Shown: positions 1 through 9,123, counted from the first letter of the stretch. The stretch: 36,614 bases of DNA from Vreelandella hamiltonii (GCF_014651775.1 NZ_BMXN01000010.1:1-36614), one strand, 5' to 3'. The notes: generated by a model from the sequence alone, not told the origin. Made by a program: numbers and translations.

Positions 1-105
1 AGCTGGTCGTGAACAACGTCCAGTTCAAGGACGGCGAACCCTTGACCGATCAGTCAGACAGGACTGCCGCCTGACCGGCCATACACAGAATTTGACAATA
101 ACTCA
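1..105. mobile_element. End of an IS256/Mutator-type insertion sequence, rest outside the window
   Basis: The solute-binding gene to the right loses its reading frame homology at about position 106. From there outward (minus strand) the sequence begins GAGTTATTGTCAAATTCTG and continues TGTATGG, which resembles the terminal inverted repeats of IS256/Mutator-family elements from memory. A short plus-strand reading frame ends at 72-74, just inside this putative end, as expected for a transposase gene running towards its terminal repeat. The other end and the target duplication lie outside the window, so the family call is not proven. Confidence 0.55.
3..74 (+). CDS. C-terminal tail of a probable transposase (partial)
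   Basis: An open frame enters from the left edge and stops with TGA at 72-74; only 23 residues are visible, starting LVVNNVQFKDGEPL. No catalytic motif is present, so the transposase call rests on position: it ends about 8 bases before the putative terminal repeat of the element that interrupts the neighbouring gene. It could be something else. Confidence 0.35.
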   Translation: MVVNNVQFKDGEPLTDQSDRTAA

Positions 106-493
106 GCCCTGCATTGGGGATGATCATAATGGCGCCGGTTTGTTTGGCCACGCGGAGCATGCCCATCGCCACACCTGAGTGCACCGGGCCTATCACGAAG
201 TCCACGTTGTCGCCGTTGACCAAACGACTCATGTTTTGCGGAGCCTTAGAAGGATCGGCTTCGGAGTCCAGCTCGACGTATTCGACGTCGCGACCGCCCA
301 ACTGGCCCCCTTCCTGCTCGATGGCCAGCTTCAAGCCGTTAGTGATAGCTTCGCCCAGCGCTGTGTAGGTGCCTGAATAAGGCAGCATCAGCCCTAGTTT
401 GACGGGATCTTCATTCGCTGAGAGGCCCATGGCTGACAGCGTTAGAGTGGTACCCAGAGCGGCAACGAGAGTGGTCTTTTTGACATTTTTCAT
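106..493 (-). pseudogene. ABC transporter solute-binding protein, truncated by insertion
   Basis: This is the N-terminal third of a periplasmic Leu/Ile/Val-type binding protein (Peripla_BP_6 family), probably for an aromatic acid given the neighbours. Starting at ATG 491-493 it has a signal peptide (KKTTLVAALGTTLTLSAMG, cleavage near residue 26), then the typical opening VKLGLMLPYSGTYTALGE and the FVIGPVHSGVAMGM segment. Homology runs to about residue 129 (MIIPNAG); after that the frame reads 18 residues of insertion-sequence DNA and stops at 50-52. Family members are usually about 380-400 residues, so the product cannot be functional. An in-frame upstream ATG at 560-562 is less likely because it precedes the signal peptide by 23 residues. 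It lies downstream of benB copy 1 and was probably co-transcribed with it. Confidence 0.88.
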
Positions 494-594
494 TATGGGT
501 TCACCAGGATTGTGTTGTTTTAGATTGTTATGTCCATCGCGCTTCGCGTTGATAGAAGACACGATCAGCGACGTCCCTGTCTCATCGATGCGGC

Positions 595-1083
595 TTATAC
601 GTGATACACGTCGATGACTTGATGGATATAGTCGTTGTTCAACTGCACGACTTTTCTTGTGATTAGCGGGCGCTCACCCGAGACGTCCAGGGTGTAGAAG
701 CTCGTGCCGAAGAAACTGTCCGTCTTCTTGTAGCGGTGGCTCAGCGTGTGCCAGTTGAACCGCAGCTCGGCCGTCTGGTCGTCTTGCGACAGGATTTCGA
801 GGTTGGTCACCTGGTGCGTGGTCCGCGGCTCCGGCGTGCTCGCCCCGCTGCGCTCGGTCTTGATCCGGTAGACCCGATCTTCCAGCCCTTCGCGGTTGGG
901 GTAGTAGATCAACGAGATCTCGCTGTGCGGATCGCGGGTGAGCTGATCATCGTCGTCCCAGGCGGGCATCCAGAACTCGGCGTCCTTACGATACAGCGCA
1001 AGCCACTCGTCCCACTCGCGGTCGTCCAGTAGGCGCGCTTCGCGGTATAAAAAGGCTTGGATGTCGTGATAGCTGATGCTCAT
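595..1083 (-). CDS. benB: Benzoate 1,2-dioxygenase small (beta) subunit, copy 1
   Basis: The beta subunit of the two-component benzoate dioxygenase, a structural NTF2-like subunit that packs with BenA in the alpha3beta3 hydroxylase. The 162-residue length matches BenB/XylY, and the opening SYHDIQAFLYREARLLDDREWDEWLALY is characteristic of ring-hydroxylating dioxygenase beta subunits. It follows benA copy 1 by 32 bases, with a GAGAGAAC-type ribosome site. It differs from copy 2 at about seven residues, mostly between residues 26 and 51 plus one near residue 105, so this is the most diverged gene of the duplicated block. The stop is TAA here and TGA in copy 2. No benC follows it; the truncated ABC gene comes next, so this hydroxylase would have to use the single benC at 6142-7167. 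Confidence 0.95.
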   Translation of the reverse strand: MSISYHDIQAFLYREARLLDDREWDEWLALYRKDAEFWMPAWDDDDQLTRDPHSEISLIYYPNREGLEDRVYRIKTERSGASTPEPRTTHQVTNLEILSQDDQTAELRFNWHTLSHRYKKTDSFFGTSFYTLDVSGERPLITRKVVQLNNDYIHQVIDVYHV

Positions 1084-1115
1084 GGCGTTCTCTCCTCTCT
1101 TCTGGCATCGGACGT

Positions 1116-2483
1116 TTAGGCGGTCGCCGTGGCGATAAACTGGCGACGCTCTTTGTCGATGGCGCGCAGCATTTCGCTGACCCAGTGTTGGTGGTGCAGC
1201 ACGTAGAGCCCTTCGTCTTCGGGGGAGGCGCCGCTGAGCAGCGGTTTCATGTCGATGGCCTGGGCGTTCTCATCGGCCCCTTCGATCCATTGTTGGGCGC
1301 CGCGGGAGAGGTCGTTCCATTCGGCCAGCGCGCCGCTGTAGCCTTCTTGGCAGGCGCGGAACTCTTCGAGGTCGTCCGGGGTGCCCATGCCGGAGACGTT
1401 GAAGAAGTCTTCGTATTGGCGGATACGTACGCGACGGTTTTCGGCCGACTCGCCTTTGGGGGCGAAGCAGTAGATCGTGACTTCGGTTTTGTTGACGTCG
1501 ATGGGCCGCAGCACGCGGATCTGTGTGGAGAACTGGTCCATCAGGTAGACGTTGGGGTAGAGGCAGAGGTTGCGCGTCTGGTTGACGATGGCGTCGGCAC
1601 GCGCCTCGCCTAGCTGCTCTTGGATCCACTCTTTTTCTTGGTAGACCGGGCGCACCTCGGGGTTGAGTAGCCGGGTCCAGAGCATCATGTGGCCGTTTTC
1701 GTAGGAGTAGAAGCCGCCTTTACTCTTCGACCAGCCGTCGGCGTCCACCGCCTTGGTACCACCGGCGTCGTAGTTGCGACGCTCCATGGTGGAGGCGTAG
1801 TTCCAGTGCACGGAGCTGACGTGATAGCCGTCGGCGCCGTTTTCGGCCTGCAGTTTCCAGTTGCCGGTGTAGGTGTAGGAGGAGGTGCCACGCAGCACTT
1901 CCAGACCCTCGGGGGCTTGGTCGACGATGTTGTCGATGACCTTGGTGGTTTCGCCCAGGTGCTGCTCGAGGGGTAGCACGTCGTCGCTGAGGCTGCCGAA
2001 CAAAAAGCCTTTGTAGTTCGCGAAGCGCGGTAGGCGCTTGAGGTTGTGGGAGCCGTCTTGCTTGAACTGGTCGGGGTAGGCGCCAGTCTTTTCGTTTTTG
2101 GCTTTGAGCAGCTGGCCGTCGTTTTTGAAGGTCCAACCGTGGAACGGGCAGGTGAAGGTGCCTTTGTTGCCGCGCTTGCGGCGGCAGAGGGTGGCGCCGC
2201 GGTGGGCGCAGGCGTTGATCAGGCCGTGCAGCTCGCCCTGCTTGTCGCGGGTGATGACGATCGGCTGACGACCAACGGTGGTGGTGAAGTAGTCGCCCGG
2301 CTCGGCCACTTGGCTCTCGTGGGCCAGAAAGACCCAGTTGCCTTCGAAGATGTGCTTCATCTCCAGCTCGAAAAAGGCGGGGTCGGTGAACATGCTGCGG
2401 TGGCAGCGGAAAATGCCGTGATCCGGGTCGTCTTGTACCGCTCCGCGCACGCGGGCTTCGAGTTGATCAAGCTGTGTGGTCAT
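1116..2483 (-). CDS. benA: Benzoate 1,2-dioxygenase large (alpha) subunit, copy 1
   Basis: Catalytic subunit of benzoate 1,2-dioxygenase, which adds O2 to benzoate to give the cis-diol carboxylate. At 455 residues it has the normal BenA/XylX length. The Rieske [2Fe-2S] site is C92-x-H94 and C112-x2-H115 ([15 protein letters not shown]). The mononuclear iron site is in [15 protein letters not shown], with D218, H221 and H226. The start has a GAGGAGAGCG ribosome site. It sits 80 bases after catA copy 1 and 32 before benB copy 1, so the three form an operon. It differs from copy 2 at only about four residues (A/E at 155, E/D, I/L and S/N). No active-site residue is changed, so both copies should be active. 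Confidence 0.97.
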   Translation of the reverse strand: MTTQLDQLEARVRGAVQDDPDHGIFRCHRSMFTDPAFFELEMKHIFEGNWVFLAHESQVAEPGDYFTTTVGRQPIVITRDKQGELHGLINACAHRGATLCRRKRGNKGTFTCPFHGWTFKNDGQLLKAKNEKTGAYPDQFKQDGSHNLKRLPRFANYKGFLFGSLSDDVLPLEQHLGETTKVIDNIVDQAPEGLEVLRGTSSYTYTGNWKLQAENGADGYHVSSVHWNYASTMERRNYDAGGTKAVDADGWSKSKGGFYSYENGHMMLWTRLLNPEVRPVYQEKEWIQEQLGEARADAIVNQTRNLCLYPNVYLMDQFSTQIRVLRPIDVNKTEVTIYCFAPKGESAENRRVRIRQYEDFFNVSGMGTPDDLEEFRACQEGYSGALAEWNDLSRGAQQWIEGADENAQAIDMKPLLSGASPEDEGLYVLHHQHWVSEMLRAIDKERRQFIATATA

Positions 2484-2524
2484 GATCGCTCTCCTCGTTA
2501 GGATGTCGCGCTGTTAGGGCGTCA

Positions 2525-2550
2525 AGGCGGGCCAAGGGGAAGGCCCGCCT
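2525..2550 (-). promoter_or_regulatory. Intercistronic hairpin between catA and benA, copy 1
   Basis: A perfect inverted repeat, GGCGGGCC (2526-2533) and GGCCCGCC (2542-2549), with an 8-base loop and one extra A-T pair outside. It lies 13 bases after the catA stop. There is no T-run after it on the minus strand, so it looks like an mRNA-stabilising or partial-attenuation hairpin rather than an intrinsic terminator. Confidence 0.6.
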
Positions 2551-2563
2551 CTTAAACAGGGGG

Positions 2564-3538
2564 TTATACCTTGGCCGTACCGGCCAGTTGGCTGGCCAGG
2601 TCCTGCTCGTCTTCCTTGGCGCGGGGGCGGGCGTGGCGTACCTGCAGCTCGGCGGCGTCGGTGGGCGCTAACTCGACATCGAACACCACATGGGCGAAGG
2701 GGCCGTCCAGATCACGCTGGGCGATCTCGGCGGGGTCGTCGATGCGCTCGGCGGGCACCACCAGCTCTTCGCGCGTGGCAAAGGCGAAGTCGTCGAAGGT
2801 GTAGGGGTCACCGGCGAGGTTGATCTGAGTCGTCAGGTGTTGATGGCCGGGGGCCGAGACGAAGTAGTGAATGTGCGCCGGACGCTGGCCGTGGCGGCCC
2901 AGCGATTTGAGCACGACGTCCGTGGGGGCGCCTTCGGGCACGCCGTAGCCCGACGGGACGATGCTGCGGGCGGTGTAGCGGCCGTCGCGGTCGGCATAGA
3001 TCGTGCGGCGCATGTTGTACTCGTCCTGGGAAGGGTCGAAGAACGAGTAGCCGCCTTTGGAGTTGCAGTGCCAGATCTCGACCTTGGCGCCGGGGATCGG
3101 CTGGCCGTTCACGTCGCGCACTTGGCCGGTCAGCCACATGGTCTCGCCATCGGGGTCGCTGCCGTCGTCCATCCGGGCGAAGCCGTCAGCTTCCGGGGCA
3201 CCGGCCACGTAGAGCGGGCCTTCGATGGTGCGCGGGGTGCCACCGGTGCGCTTGGCTTCGGCGTCGATGGCGTCGTGGCGCATGTCGAGGAAGTGGTCGA
3301 ACCCTAGCCCCGGAGAGAGCAGGCCGAACTGGGTCTGGCTACCCAGCGCGTTGAGCAGGTTCACGGCGGCCCAATACTCTTCTTCGGTGACATCGAAGTC
3401 GTCGATCAGTTTGAACAGGTCGCCCACCAGGCGATGCACGATCTGCTTGGCGCGGTCGTTGCCGCCTGCCTGGTCCAGGCCGGCCACGGCGTTGAGAAAG
3501 TCTTGAACCTCGGGCGTGTCGAAGATTTTTACGGTCAT
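2564..3538 (-). CDS. catA: Catechol 1,2-dioxygenase, copy 1
   Basis: Intradiol ring cleavage of catechol to cis,cis-muconate, using non-haem Fe(III). The 324 residues match CatA with its N-terminal dimerisation helices (residues 1 to about 100) followed by the beta-sandwich catalytic domain. GPLYVAGAP and the segment DGRYTARSIVPSGYGVPEG to RPAHIHYF carry the expected Tyr and His iron ligands. This copy is not inside catBC: it stands first in its own unit, 504 bases downstream of benE, with its own operator region. It differs from copy 2 at about two residues (A/S near 24, Q/K near 275). The ribosome site before ATG 3536-3538 is weak, and the shared sequence ends exactly at this codon. Confidence 0.96.
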   Translation of the reverse strand: MTVKIFDTPEVQDFLNAVAGLDQAGGNDRAKQIVHRLVGDLFKLIDDFDVTEEEYWAAVNLLNALGSQTQFGLLSPGLGFDHFLDMRHDAIDAEAKRTGGTPRTIEGPLYVAGAPEADGFARMDDGSDPDGETMWLTGQVRDVNGQPIPGAKVEIWHCNSKGGYSFFDPSQDEYNMRRTIYADRDGRYTARSIVPSGYGVPEGAPTDVVLKSLGRHGQRPAHIHYFVSAPGHQHLTTQINLAGDPYTFDDFAFATREELVVPAERIDDPAEIAQRDLDGPFAHVVFDVELAPTDAAELQVRHARPRAKEDEQDLASQLAGTAKV

Positions 3539-3688
3539 GGTAAAAGCCTATTGCTAGTTTTATCGTTATTTATTTCCCAGTCACCGAATGTACGTTTGTC
3601 GATAAAGCGACTGAGTGTCTACTTAGGACATGAGGACACTGTTTCTCTGTACTCTTCACGACAATATCGAACAAACACCCATTAACAG

Positions 3689-3728
3689 ACCAATATCGTT
3701 TGAGTTCTCACCCATACTTCGAAGGTAT
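3689..3728 (-). promoter_or_regulatory. Two-part LysR-type operator for catA copy 1
   Basis: ATACTTCGAAGGTAT at 3714-3728 fits the ATAC-N7-GTAT recognition site known for CatM and BenM, which is a T-N11-A LysR motif. A second element, ACCAATATCGTTTGA at 3689-3703, lies towards the gene. The same pair, with the same 25-base offset, precedes catB at 11719-11758. On the minus strand the second element contains TTGGT, a possible -35 overlap, as expected for an activation site. The site is about 175 bases from the catA start codon. Confidence 0.72.
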
Positions 3729-3974
3729 CTCAAGCAGCGTTCGGTTTTTGTGCGGCCGCACACCGGGCATCACAAGGAAAATACAACTATTTGTTTTTAA
3801 TTAATAAAAATCCAAACAGAAAGATAGCGCGCTAACAAAGAAACCCACCCCTCAACATATGACCGAGTATGCCCCGTCGCGCAGGGAAGGATGGGCTAGG
3901 AACGGCTAACACACTCTGTCCAAAGTCGGGGTGGGCTACGACCAAAGCACAAAGGCCTCAACGGGCATCCATAG

Positions 3975-4007
3975 AAAAAAGCCCGCACTGCCTAAGCATG
4001 TACGGGC
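3975..4007 (-). terminator. Rho-independent terminator after benE
   Basis: On the minus strand GCCCGTAC (4007-4000) pairs with GTGCGGGC (3988-3981) to form an 8-bp stem with one G-T pair and an 11-base loop, followed directly by six T. It lies 34 bases after the benE stop and closes the catBCA-benABCDE transcription unit. Confidence 0.85.
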
Positions 4008-4041
4008 CAAACGCATCAAAAGAGTAAGAAAGCAGAACTTG

Positions 4042-5289
4042 CTATCCGCTATGTTTCTGGGCCGCCCTACGCGTAAACATGAAGTCAAAATCTTTGGTTT
4101 CAAAAATGGCCGATACTACCACTCCAAGGACCAGGGCCCAGAACGTTGCGCCGATACCAAGAATTTGAATGCCAGAAGCAGCGATCAAAAAAGCGAACAG
4201 CGCCCCTATTTCGTGCTTCTTGCCCGCAAACGCGATGGTCATGGAGGACGTGATGACGCGCATCAGCGCCAAGCCAGCGATGATGGTGATGAAGTAGCGA
4301 GGCGTGGCTTCCAGCAGGTTGACCACATAACCATAGAAAGGCGCCGCCACGATGAAAATAGCTCCGGCAATGGCCGCTGCGACCCAGCGCTTGTCATGGG
4401 CGCCTGCCTCCGGTGAGGCGCATACCCCGGTCATGGGTGCCGCGATGCAGGTACTGTGTAGATTGAAGAACGATGACACGATGGTACCGATGCCACCCAC
4501 AGCCGTGATCGCGTTCGCGGGCGCGTCCTTATAACCCATTCCTTTGACCAAGCCGACACCCGCCGGCGTCTCCATCCCGACTAGAATGATCGCAAGCGGC
4601 AACCCATAGGTGAGAAACGCCTCCAGAGTGAACGTCGGCAGAATGAACTCCGGGAACCGGATGGTCGCTTGGATTCCCGAAAGATCCACTCCGGTGACTG
4701 TCAGGTAAGCAAGCCCTGCCGCCATGGCGATGATGAGCGGGGGAATTTTGCGAAAGACTCTCGCCGAGATAAAGAAAGCCAACATCATGATCGCGGCTGG
4801 CACCATCGCGTTTTCCAGCGGCTTGACCATGTTGAGCCCAAAGCTAAGCAGCATACCGCCGACCATGCCCATCACGATCGGCATCGGTATCAACCGCATC
4901 ACGATGCCCATGACACCGGTCACGCCCGCTATCAGCGTAATGATGCCAGCGATAAGACCAGCGCCCAAGGCCGCTTCTAGCCCGATCACCGGAATGACCG
5001 CGGCAAACATCAGCGCCCCTGGAATGGAGTTTGCCATCGGCAGCGGTAGACGGTAGTAAGCGGGCATGAACAGCCCAAACAAACCGTTGATCATCAAATA
5101 GCTGATGACCCAGATCATGATGAAGGAGGGGTCGAGACCTGCTGACGTGCCCGCACTGATATGGACGACGCCAACGCTGAGACCTAAGATGCCGGCGACT
5201 AACCCTGTACTGGCATTGTCAGCATTGAGGTCACGTAGAAAATCGCGAGGCGCATGCCGTAGGCTCACGCCTTTTTCTATATGTTTCAC
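4042..5289 (-). CDS. benE: Benzoate/H+ symporter, BenE family
   Basis: Inner-membrane uptake of benzoate. About 415 residues with some twelve hydrophobic segments; motifs such as GLSVGVVHISAGTSAGLDPSFIMIWVI are split across the first helices, and AFLTYGLPLAIILVGMETPAG with the following FFNLHSTCIAAPMTG is typical of the BenE family. I choose GTG at 5287-5289 as start because CTGGAG lies six bases upstream and this gives the family length. An upstream in-frame ATG at 5419-5421 would add 44 residues encoded inside the end of benD and is unlikely. It is the last gene of the ben operon, 73 bases after benD, and is followed by a terminator. It is single copy. Confidence 0.93.
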   Translation of the reverse strand: MKHIEKGVSLRHAPRDFLRDLNADNASTGLVAGILGLSVGVVHISAGTSAGLDPSFIMIWVISYLMINGLFGLFMPAYYRLPLPMANSIPGALMFAAVIPVIGLEAALGAGLIAGIITLIAGVTGVMGIVMRLIPMPIVMGMVGGMLLSFGLNMVKPLENAMVPAAIMMLAFFISARVFRKIPPLIIAMAAGLAYLTVTGVDLSGIQATIRFPEFILPTFTLEAFLTYGLPLAIILVGMETPAGVGLVKGMGYKDAPANAITAVGGIGTIVSSFFNLHSTCIAAPMTGVCASPEAGAHDKRWVAAAIAGAIFIVAAPFYGYVVNLLEATPRYFITIIAGLALMRVITSSMTIAFAGKKHEIGALFAFLIAASGIQILGIGATFWALVLGVVVSAIFETKDFDFMFTRRAAQKHSG

Positions 5290-5362
5290 GGTGTGCTCCA
5301 GGGGTTTTGTAGTATTTAGCGTTATTTTGACAACGGGTTTACGACGATGGCTAACGGTTCGA

Positions 5363-6145
5363 TTAGCCTTGATCCCCCCCACCGACCGGTAGAACGCTCC
5401 CTGTGATGTAACTCGCCTCATCGGAAGCCAGGAACAAAATAGGCGCGGCCATCTCGTCGAGCGTGCCGTAGCGTTTCATCAGACAGCTCTGCTTGGTCTG
5501 GTCGATATGCGCCTGGAACCATGCCCGTTCGGTCTCGTTGCTAGGCTCGGGCGTGCCGCGGGAAATCCGGCGCGGCGGTGCTTCGGTGCCACCGATGGCA
5601 GCGGCAGCCACGCGGATGCCAGCATCAGCGTATTCGAAAGCCAGTGACTCGGTCAGCGCATTGACCCCCCCTTTGGCCGCCGAGTAGGGGATTCGGTGGA
5701 TGCCCCGCGCCGCCACGGAAGAAACATTGACGATCACGCCGCTACCCTGCGCTACCATGGTAGGCAGTACCGCGCGGCAGCACCAAAGCGTGGGCATTAA
5801 AGAGCGGTTAATCTCTGCGACAACTTGTGCTTCAGTGAACTCGGTAAACGGCTTAAAGTTAATTGCACCACCTACGTTGTTCACTAGAATATCAATACGG
5901 CCAAAGTGAGAGAGCGTCTCCTGAATCACTTTCTCGGCACCTTCATAGGTCTCCAGATCCGCTTGTGCTGCGATCACTTCACACCCCTGCTGGCTGATTT
6001 CAGCCACTACTTCATGGATGTAATCATTGCGATCTACCAGTACTAAACGTGCCTCTTCCGCGGCTGCGCGCTCAGCAACTCGCCGCCCAATTCCCTGAGC
6101 TGCACCGGTAATCACCATCACTTTGCCTTGAAAGCGGTGTGTCAT
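5363..6145 (-). CDS. benD: cis-1,2-dihydroxy-diene-carboxylate dehydrogenase
   Basis: NAD-dependent dehydrogenase that oxidises and decarboxylates the benzoate cis-diol (1,6-dihydroxycyclohexa-2,4-diene-1-carboxylate) to catechol. It is a classical short-chain dehydrogenase of 260 residues, with TGAAQGIG at 13-20, NNVGG at 89-93, catalytic S142/S143, Y154 and K158 (YSAAK), and a C-terminal SYITGSVLPVGGG. Its start codon overlaps the benC stop by four bases (ATGA), which indicates translational coupling. It is single copy and must serve both BenAB pairs. Confidence 0.95.
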   Translation of the reverse strand: MTHRFQGKVMVITGAAQGIGRRVAERAAAEEARLVLVDRNDYIHEVVAEISQQGCEVIAAQADLETYEGAEKVIQETLSHFGRIDILVNNVGGAINFKPFTEFTEAQVVAEINRSLMPTLWCCRAVLPTMVAQGSGVIVNVSSVAARGIHRIPYSAAKGGVNALTESLAFEYADAGIRVAAAAIGGTEAPPRRISRGTPEPSNETERAWFQAHIDQTKQSCLMKRYGTLDEMAAPILFLASDEASYITGSVLPVGGGDQG

Positions 6146-7167
6146 GATGTACTCCCTGCTTCATTGGGGGTGAACTTCTCGTAGTGAAAGCTCTGTGGCT
6201 CAATGCCTTCTGCGTCAAAGTATTTCAGCACGGCATCGACCATTGGAGGCGGGCCACACAGGTAAACGTCCACATCACCGTCATGCATGACAGCAGCGTC
6301 CATGTGGTGGGTCACATACCCTTTACGCGGATTCTCACTGGCTTCATCAACCACCACCGTGGCGTAGCTGAAGCTTGGCAGTTTCTCAGCGAAGGCGTCT
6401 AAGGCGTCGGTTTTGACCAAGTGATCGTCTTTATTGACGCCATAAATCATGTGAATCGGCGCATTGCACCCCTTTTCGACCAACTGCGCTAACATGGAAA
6501 GAAAAGGAGCTAACCCCGTCCCCCCCGCCAGCATTAGCACCGGACGTTTCACTTCTCGCAGGTAGAAGCTGCCCAGCGGGCCGGTCAGCGTAAGCTTTTC
6601 GCCCACCGCCGCTCGCTCGGTCAGGTAGCCGCTCATTACCCCATTGGGAATATTGCGGATCAAAAAGGTGGCGCGCTTATCACTTGGCAGTGAGCTGAAG
6701 GAGTAGGAGCGGTGTACCTCTGTACCGGGCACATCAATATGGATGTATTGACCTGGTAAAAAGGCAAGGCCTTCCTCATCATCCAGTTCAACCGCTAGCT
6801 CAATGCTATCTTCAGAGAGTTGCTCAACCGCGGTGACAGTGGCTTCAACCTTGCCCACCTGTGTTTTACACAGCGTGGAGGCCACGGGCACTTGGATAAC
6901 GCAGTCCGAAAAAGGCACCATCTGACACGTGAGCACTTGGCCTTCTGCAGCTTCTTCGTCAGAAAGCGCGTCTTCCAGGTATTCGTCACCCATATCGAAC
7001 TCGCCCTGCTCGCAGTGGCCTTTGCAGGTGCCGCATACGCCGTCGGAACAGTCCATCGGAAGATTCACTTTCTGGCGGTAAGCCGCGTCAAGAACGGTTT
7101 CCCCTTCTTTACAGCCGATGAAACGCGTCACGCCGTCTTCGAAGTTGAGGGCAATGGTATAGCTCAT
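6142..7167 (-). CDS. benC: Benzoate 1,2-dioxygenase electron-transfer component
   Basis: NADH:ferredoxin-type reductase that passes electrons to the BenA Rieske centre. 341 residues in the order plant-type [2Fe-2S] ferredoxin (C40, C45, C48, C81), FAD domain (RSYSFSSLPS) and NAD domain (GGTGLAPFLSML, then YLCGPPPMVDAV). This is the BenC/XylZ arrangement. A GGAGAG ribosome site lies before ATG 7165-7167, and the gene is 24 bases from benB copy 2. It is the only benC in the window, although there are two benAB pairs. Confidence 0.96.
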   Translation of the reverse strand: MSYTIALNFEDGVTRFIGCKEGETVLDAAYRQKVNLPMDCSDGVCGTCKGHCEQGEFDMGDEYLEDALSDEEAAEGQVLTCQMVPFSDCVIQVPVASTLCKTQVGKVEATVTAVEQLSEDSIELAVELDDEEGLAFLPGQYIHIDVPGTEVHRSYSFSSLPSDKRATFLIRNIPNGVMSGYLTERAAVGEKLTLTGPLGSFYLREVKRPVLMLAGGTGLAPFLSMLAQLVEKGCNAPIHMIYGVNKDDHLVKTDALDAFAEKLPSFSYATVVVDEASENPRKGYVTHHMDAAVMHDGDVDVYLCGPPPMVDAVLKYFDAEGIEPQSFHYEKFTPNEAGSTS

Positions 7168-7191
7168 GGTTAACTCTCCTCTCCTATCAGG

Positions 7192-7680
7192 TCACACGTG
7201 ATACACATCGATGACCTGATGGATGTAGTCGTTATTCAGCTGCACGACTTTTCTTGTGATCAGCGGGCGCTCGCCCGACACGTCCAGGGTGTAGAAGCTC
7301 GTGCCAAAGAAGCTGTCCGTCTTCTTGTAGCGGTGGCTCAGCGTGTGCCAGTTGAACCGCAGCTTGGCCGTCTGGTCGTCTTGCGACAGGATTTCGAGGT
7401 TGGTCACCTGGTGCGTAGTGCGCGGTTCCGGCGTGCTCGCCCCGCTGCGCTCGGTCTTGATCCGGTAGACCCGATCTTCCAACCCTTCGCGGTTGGGGTA
7501 GTAGATCAACGAGACCTCGCCGTTCGGGTCGCGGGTGAGCTGGTCGTCGTCGTCCCAGGCGGGCATCCAGAACAGGGCGTCTTTGTGGTACAGCGCGAGC
7601 CAGTCGTCCCACTCGCGGTCATCCAGCAGGCGCGCTTCGCGGTATAAAAAGGCTTGGATGTCGTGATAGCTAATGCTCAT
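7192..7680 (-). CDS. benB: Benzoate 1,2-dioxygenase small (beta) subunit, copy 2
   Basis: Beta subunit of benzoate dioxygenase (162 residues), in the complete ben operon directly before benC. Compared with copy 1 it carries D for E at 26, H for R, L for E, NG for HS, V for I and K for E; none is a known catalytic position because the beta subunit is structural. It ends in TGA rather than TAA, and the sequence beyond the stop is unrelated to that of copy 1. Confidence 0.96.
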   Translation of the reverse strand: MSISYHDIQAFLYREARLLDDREWDDWLALYHKDALFWMPAWDDDDQLTRDPNGEVSLIYYPNREGLEDRVYRIKTERSGASTPEPRTTHQVTNLEILSQDDQTAKLRFNWHTLSHRYKKTDSFFGTSFYTLDVSGERPLITRKVVQLNNDYIHQVIDVYHV

Positions 7681-7714
7681 GGCGCTTCTCTCCTCTCTTT
7701 CTGGCGTCGGACGT

Positions 7715-9082
7715 TTAGGCGGTCGCCGTGGCGATGAACTGGCGACGCTCTTTGTCGATGGCGCGCAGCATTTCGCTGACCCAGTGTTGGTGGTGCAGCA
7801 CGTAGAGCCCTTCGTCTTCGGGGGAGGCGCCGCTGAGCAGCGGTTTCATGTCGATGGCTTGGGCGTTCTCGTCGGCCCCTTCGATCCATTGCTGGGCGCC
7901 GCGGGAGAGGTCGTTCCATTCGGCCAGCGCGCCGTTATAGCCTTCTTGACAGGCGCGGAACTCTTCGAGGTCGTCCGGGGTGCCCATGCCGGAGACGTTG
8001 AAGAAGTCTTCGTACTGGCGCAGGCGTACGCGACGGTTCTCGGCCGATTCGCCTTTGGGGGCGAAGCAGTAGATCGTGACTTCGGTTTTGTTGACGTCGA
8101 TGGGGCGCAGCACGCGGATCTGCGTGGAGAACTGGTCCATTAGGTAGACGTTGGGGTAGAGACAGAGGTTGCGCGTCTGGTTGACGATGGCGTCGGCACG
8201 CGCGTCGCCTAGCTGCTCTTGGATCCACTCTTTTTCTTGATAGACCGGGCGTACTTCGGGGTTGAGCAGCCGAGTCCAGAGCATCATGTGGCCGTTTTCG
8301 TAGGAGTAGAAGCCGCCTTTACTCTTCGACCAGCCGTCGGCGTCCACCGCCTTGGTACCACCGGCGTCGTAATTGCGGCGCTCCATGGTGGAGGCGTAGT
8401 TCCAGTGCACGGAGCTGACGTGATAGCCGTCGGCGCCGTTTTCGGCCTGCAGTTTCCAGTTGCCGGTGTAGGTGTAGGAGGAGGTGCCACGCAGCACTTC
8501 CAGACCCTCGGGGGCTTGGTCGACGATGTTGTCGATGACCTTGGTGGTTTCGCCCAGGTGCTGCTCGAGGGGCAGCACGTCGTCGCTGAGGCTGCCGAAC
8601 AGGAAGCCTTTGTAGTTCTCGAAGCGCGGTAGGCGCTTGAGGTTGTGGGAGCCGTCTTGCTTGAACTGGTCGGGGTAGGCGCCAGTCTTTTCGTTTTTGG
8701 CTTTGAGCAGCTGGCCGTCGTTTTTGAAGGTCCAGCCGTGGAACGGGCAAGTGAAGGTGCCTTTGTTGCCGCGCTTGCGGCGGCATAGGGTGGCACCGCG
8801 GTGGGCGCAGGCGTTGATCAGGCCGTGCAACTCGCCCTGCTTGTCGCGGGTGATGACGATCGGCTGACGACCAACGGTGGTGGTGAAGTAGTCGCCCGGC
8901 TCGGCCACTTGGCTCTCGTGGGCCAGAAAGACCCAGTTGCCTTCGAAGATGTGCTTCATCTCCAGCTCGAAAAAGGCGGGGTCGGTGAACATGCTGCGGT
9001 GGCAGCGGAAAATGCCGTGATCCGGGTCGTCTTGTACCGCTCCGCGCACGCGGGCTTCGAGTTGATCAAGCTGTGTGGTCAT
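7715..9082 (-). CDS. benA: Benzoate 1,2-dioxygenase large (alpha) subunit, copy 2
   Basis: Catalytic Rieske oxygenase subunit of benzoate dioxygenase, 455 residues. The Rieske ligands (C92, H94, C112, H115) and the mononuclear iron ligands (D218, H221, H226) are all present. It is the version inside the full ben operon, 34 bases before benB copy 2 and 80 after catA copy 2. The residue differences from copy 1 (E155, D in QLGDARAD, L in RVRLRQYE, N in EGYNGAL) lie outside the motifs. Confidence 0.97.
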   Translation of the reverse strand: MTTQLDQLEARVRGAVQDDPDHGIFRCHRSMFTDPAFFELEMKHIFEGNWVFLAHESQVAEPGDYFTTTVGRQPIVITRDKQGELHGLINACAHRGATLCRRKRGNKGTFTCPFHGWTFKNDGQLLKAKNEKTGAYPDQFKQDGSHNLKRLPRFENYKGFLFGSLSDDVLPLEQHLGETTKVIDNIVDQAPEGLEVLRGTSSYTYTGNWKLQAENGADGYHVSSVHWNYASTMERRNYDAGGTKAVDADGWSKSKGGFYSYENGHMMLWTRLLNPEVRPVYQEKEWIQEQLGDARADAIVNQTRNLCLYPNVYLMDQFSTQIRVLRPIDVNKTEVTIYCFAPKGESAENRRVRLRQYEDFFNVSGMGTPDDLEEFRACQEGYNGALAEWNDLSRGAQQWIEGADENAQAIDMKPLLSGASPEDEGLYVLHHQHWVSEMLRAIDKERRQFIATATA

Positions 9083-9123
9083 GATCGCTCTCCTCGTTAG
9101 GATGTCGCGCTGTTAGGGCGTCA

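Larger units (their letters stand above)
595..3538 (-). repeat. Duplicated catA-benA-benB block, copy 1
   Basis: This 2944-base block is repeated in the same orientation at 7192-10137 (2946 bases). The spacers between genes are copied too; the benA-catA spacer looks identical and the benB-benA spacer differs by two single-base insertions or deletions. Similarity stops at the catA start codon on one side and at the benB stop codon on the other. Confidence 0.95.
3539..4041. other. Intergenic region between benE and catA copy 1
   Basis: About 500 bases without a credible gene. It holds the benE terminator near its right end (3975-4007), the catA copy 1 operator (3689-3728), and an AT-rich leader next to catA. 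Imperfect repeats around 3614-3640 (AGTGTC and GACACT, 15 apart) might be another site but are not strong. The rest shows nothing I recognise. Confidence 0.7.

Noticed and set aside
3614..3640. AGTGTC/GACACT inverted repeat as an additional catA operator
   Set aside because: Arms of six bases with a 15-base spacer can occur by chance and no similar repeat is present before catB.
5290..5421. A 44-residue N-terminal extension of BenE
   Set aside because: It would be encoded within the benD end, has no ribosome site, and the GTG at 5289 with CTGGAG upstream gives the family length.
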